Origin: Amaurobius ferox
Lineage: Eukaryota > Arthropoda > Arachnida > Araneae > Amaurobiidae
Assembly (NCBI GenBank): GCA_951213105.1
Contig: OX578145.1
Coordinates: forward strand, 14,746,534 to 14,810,533
DNA: 64,000 nt
Reading direction: 5' to 3'
A program made the position numbers and the translations under genes. This document shows, in pieces, positions 62,480 through 64,000 of this stretch. The notes under the pieces were generated by a model. It was not told the origin of the DNA, made no database searches, and saw only the letters and a list, made by a program, of their open reading frames with translations. Within the stretch, counting starts at the first letter, position 1, and each line of letters starts with the position of its first letter.

Positions 62480-62830
62480 TGTTATAGAGTCGGCTGGCCA
62501 GTACTAAGATTCGTGGTTTGATTCCCGTTTGGAGCAGCAAGGTTATTTACAATCGCGCCCAAACGAATTAACCCCGCAGGTTATAACAATAATGTTGGGG
62601 TATGAAAGTGATCCTAATGCGATTAGAACGGATTCTGGAGATTCTCTCAAATTAAGCACAGATTTTACATCTGAAGGCCAATGGCCGCGCATTGTACTAA
62701 CTTGGAATTAGTGACCTAGTATTATAAGGTAATTGGGAACCTACTAACCTAGTATTCGGAGGTAATTAGGAATCTACTAACTTAGTATTAGGAGGCTTAC
62801 CTGTAATAAAAATAAAAGGTGGTACTTGTA
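62480..62830 (+). mobile_element. tRNA-like SINE fragment with 34-bp internal repeats
   Basis: B-box-like GTGGTTTGATTCCCG at 62513-62527, then GC-richer body, then about three copies of CTACTAACCTAGTATT-type repeats (62700-62795). An A box is not clear; the tRNA fold is not intact. Confidence 0.35.
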
Positions 62831-62892
62831 CTTCAATCTAACATTAACGGGAGGAGAAAACAAAGTCCGATTCAAAGAAAGGAGCATGCAAT

Positions 62893-62975
62893 GCCGTCTC
62901 GGTAGCACAACGTAGAGCGTCGACATGTCAGTATGAAGATTCGTGGTTCGATTCTCGGATAGGACAGTAAAGGAT
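62893..62975 (+). pseudogene. tRNA-derived sequence, degenerate
   Basis: TCGGTAGCACAACGTAGAGC (A-box-like) and GTGGTTCGATTCTCGG (B box) at tRNA-like distance. The T stem and acceptor do not pair properly, so I call it a tRNA pseudogene or SINE head, not a functional tRNA. Confidence 0.4.
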
Positions 62976-63446
62976 CTTTACATATGCTTTAATTTTTTGT
63001 GTGTTTTTTAAGTGAGCATATTAAACGTCAAAATAATTTCCAATAGTTTCTTCTGTTACAAAAACAATGAATCAAATTTGTTATATATCTAAACACAACT
63101 TATTACATATTTGAAAAATGATTATTTTTATATGTGTGATCGCAAAGTTTGAATTGTCGCAAATTTATTACCACGGTTTTGTAGAACCTGTAAATAATTT
63201 TACGAATTTTAAATATTCTTACATAACAATTTACGGATTTTTACTTCAGCAAAAATGTCTCAGAAAACTGCTGAGGATATTCACAAATAAATTACGCTGT
63301 TGTGAATATAACATTAAATAGAATATGTTAATATTTGGATAGACATAGTTAAAAATATATTTACTCATTCTATTTTATGGAAAAAATGCTGTTTTTCTGA
63401 GAAAATTAAAATTCGGGATTCAGCCGAAAAAGCACGTTTTACGACC

Positions 63447-63535
63447 TTCTGAACACTTTTAGATAGAACTATTTTAATACTATCGAACACTTTTAGATAG
63501 AACTATTTTAATGCTATCGAACACTTTTAGACAGT
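63447..63535 (+). repeat. 34-bp tandem repeat, ~2.5 copies
   Basis: GAACACTTTTAGATAGAACT followed by ATTTTAATRCTATC, repeated from 63447. Confidence 0.6.
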
Positions 63536-64000
63536 ATTAAAATAAAGTATAGACACGCAAATCAGTCAGATAGTTCAAATTTATACGAGTAGCAAAACTG
63601 TTGTCAAATTAAAATTGTACCTTTTTCAGAGAATGTACATTGAAGTTTATAAAGATTAACTTGAAAGGGATAGCTAATAAAATAATATATTTCTCATATT
63701 CAGATAATAAAAGCAGGCATAACAATATGCATTATTAATATATGAGAATGCAGAATACAGACGTTTCTCATTAATAATGTATTTATTTCAAGATTTCTAC
63801 TGCTATTCGCTTACTCCTATTTTTATCGATATACAAAATGCAACTCTGAAATTTTAAATTTTAAATCGTACTTACTATAAGGTATTTGGCGATTTATATG
63901 GAAAATGAAACAAACTAAAAGTCTGAACATCTCGCATCTAAAATTTATTACAGGAAATGCACCTTTGTCTTTAGGATTTAAAATTAAGTCTGACATTTAA

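Overview
This is an AT-rich eukaryotic (animal) genomic window dominated by repeats. Introns with GT/AG borders, AATAAA signals, 5S-rRNA-derived retroposons with target-site duplications, TTAA-flanked MITEs and (GTCY)n-bearing elements all point to an arthropod. An arachnid is my best guess, but nothing here proves the taxon. There are no operons, no prokaryotic signals, and no long intact transposase or reverse-transcriptase reading frame.

I could assemble one convincing gene, on the minus strand between about 45.8 and 38.2 kb. It has four small coding exons (44, 193, 87 and 66 nt). All introns begin GTAAGT and end in a pyrimidine-rich CAG. Phases match at every junction, the protein is 129 aa, and two AATAAA signals follow the stop. 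The product has a cationic 15-residue N-terminus, an acidic middle with basic clusters at both edges, and a C-terminal part with four cysteines that ends in Cys. I do not recognise the family. The striking feature is that the promoter and first coding exon of this gene occur three times in tandem (about 45.8, 52.3 and 54.6 kb), while exons 2-4 are present once. The three leaders share a CRE (TGACGTCA), a CCAAT box, the exon-1 coding sequence and its splice donor. The TATA element is degraded in the most distal copy.

Layout. 0.6-12.2 kb: mosaic of two repeat families (A and C). 12.46-21.26 kb: an 8.8-kb higher-order satellite of ~148-bp monomers (family B) with two nearly identical 2.09-kb units. 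21.3-26.1 kb: AT-rich DNA with E/F repeats. 26.2-32.1 kb: D and C repeats, including a long inverted C pair and a 40-bp truncated SINE tail with a perfect 15-bp duplication. 32.1-38.2 kb: mostly unassigned sequence, an A/C-rich degenerate element, an old A copy and a 31-bp minisatellite. 38.2-45.95 kb: the gene, with a piggyBac-like MITE in intron 2. 44.7-56.2 kb: tandem duplications carrying alternative first exons, with two 5S-derived SINE copies. 56.6-64 kb: C and D repeats, a segmental copy of 49.3-51.1 kb, a purine-rich minisatellite and tRNA-like SINE fragments.

Families A, B, D and probably C and F share one organisation: a terminal hairpin or palindrome, then a (GTCY)n tract, then a body that in A, B and F is built of ~148-153-bp monomers. 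This resembles non-autonomous Helentron-type (DINE-1/HINE) elements, and the 8.8-kb array looks like a satellite expanded from one of them.
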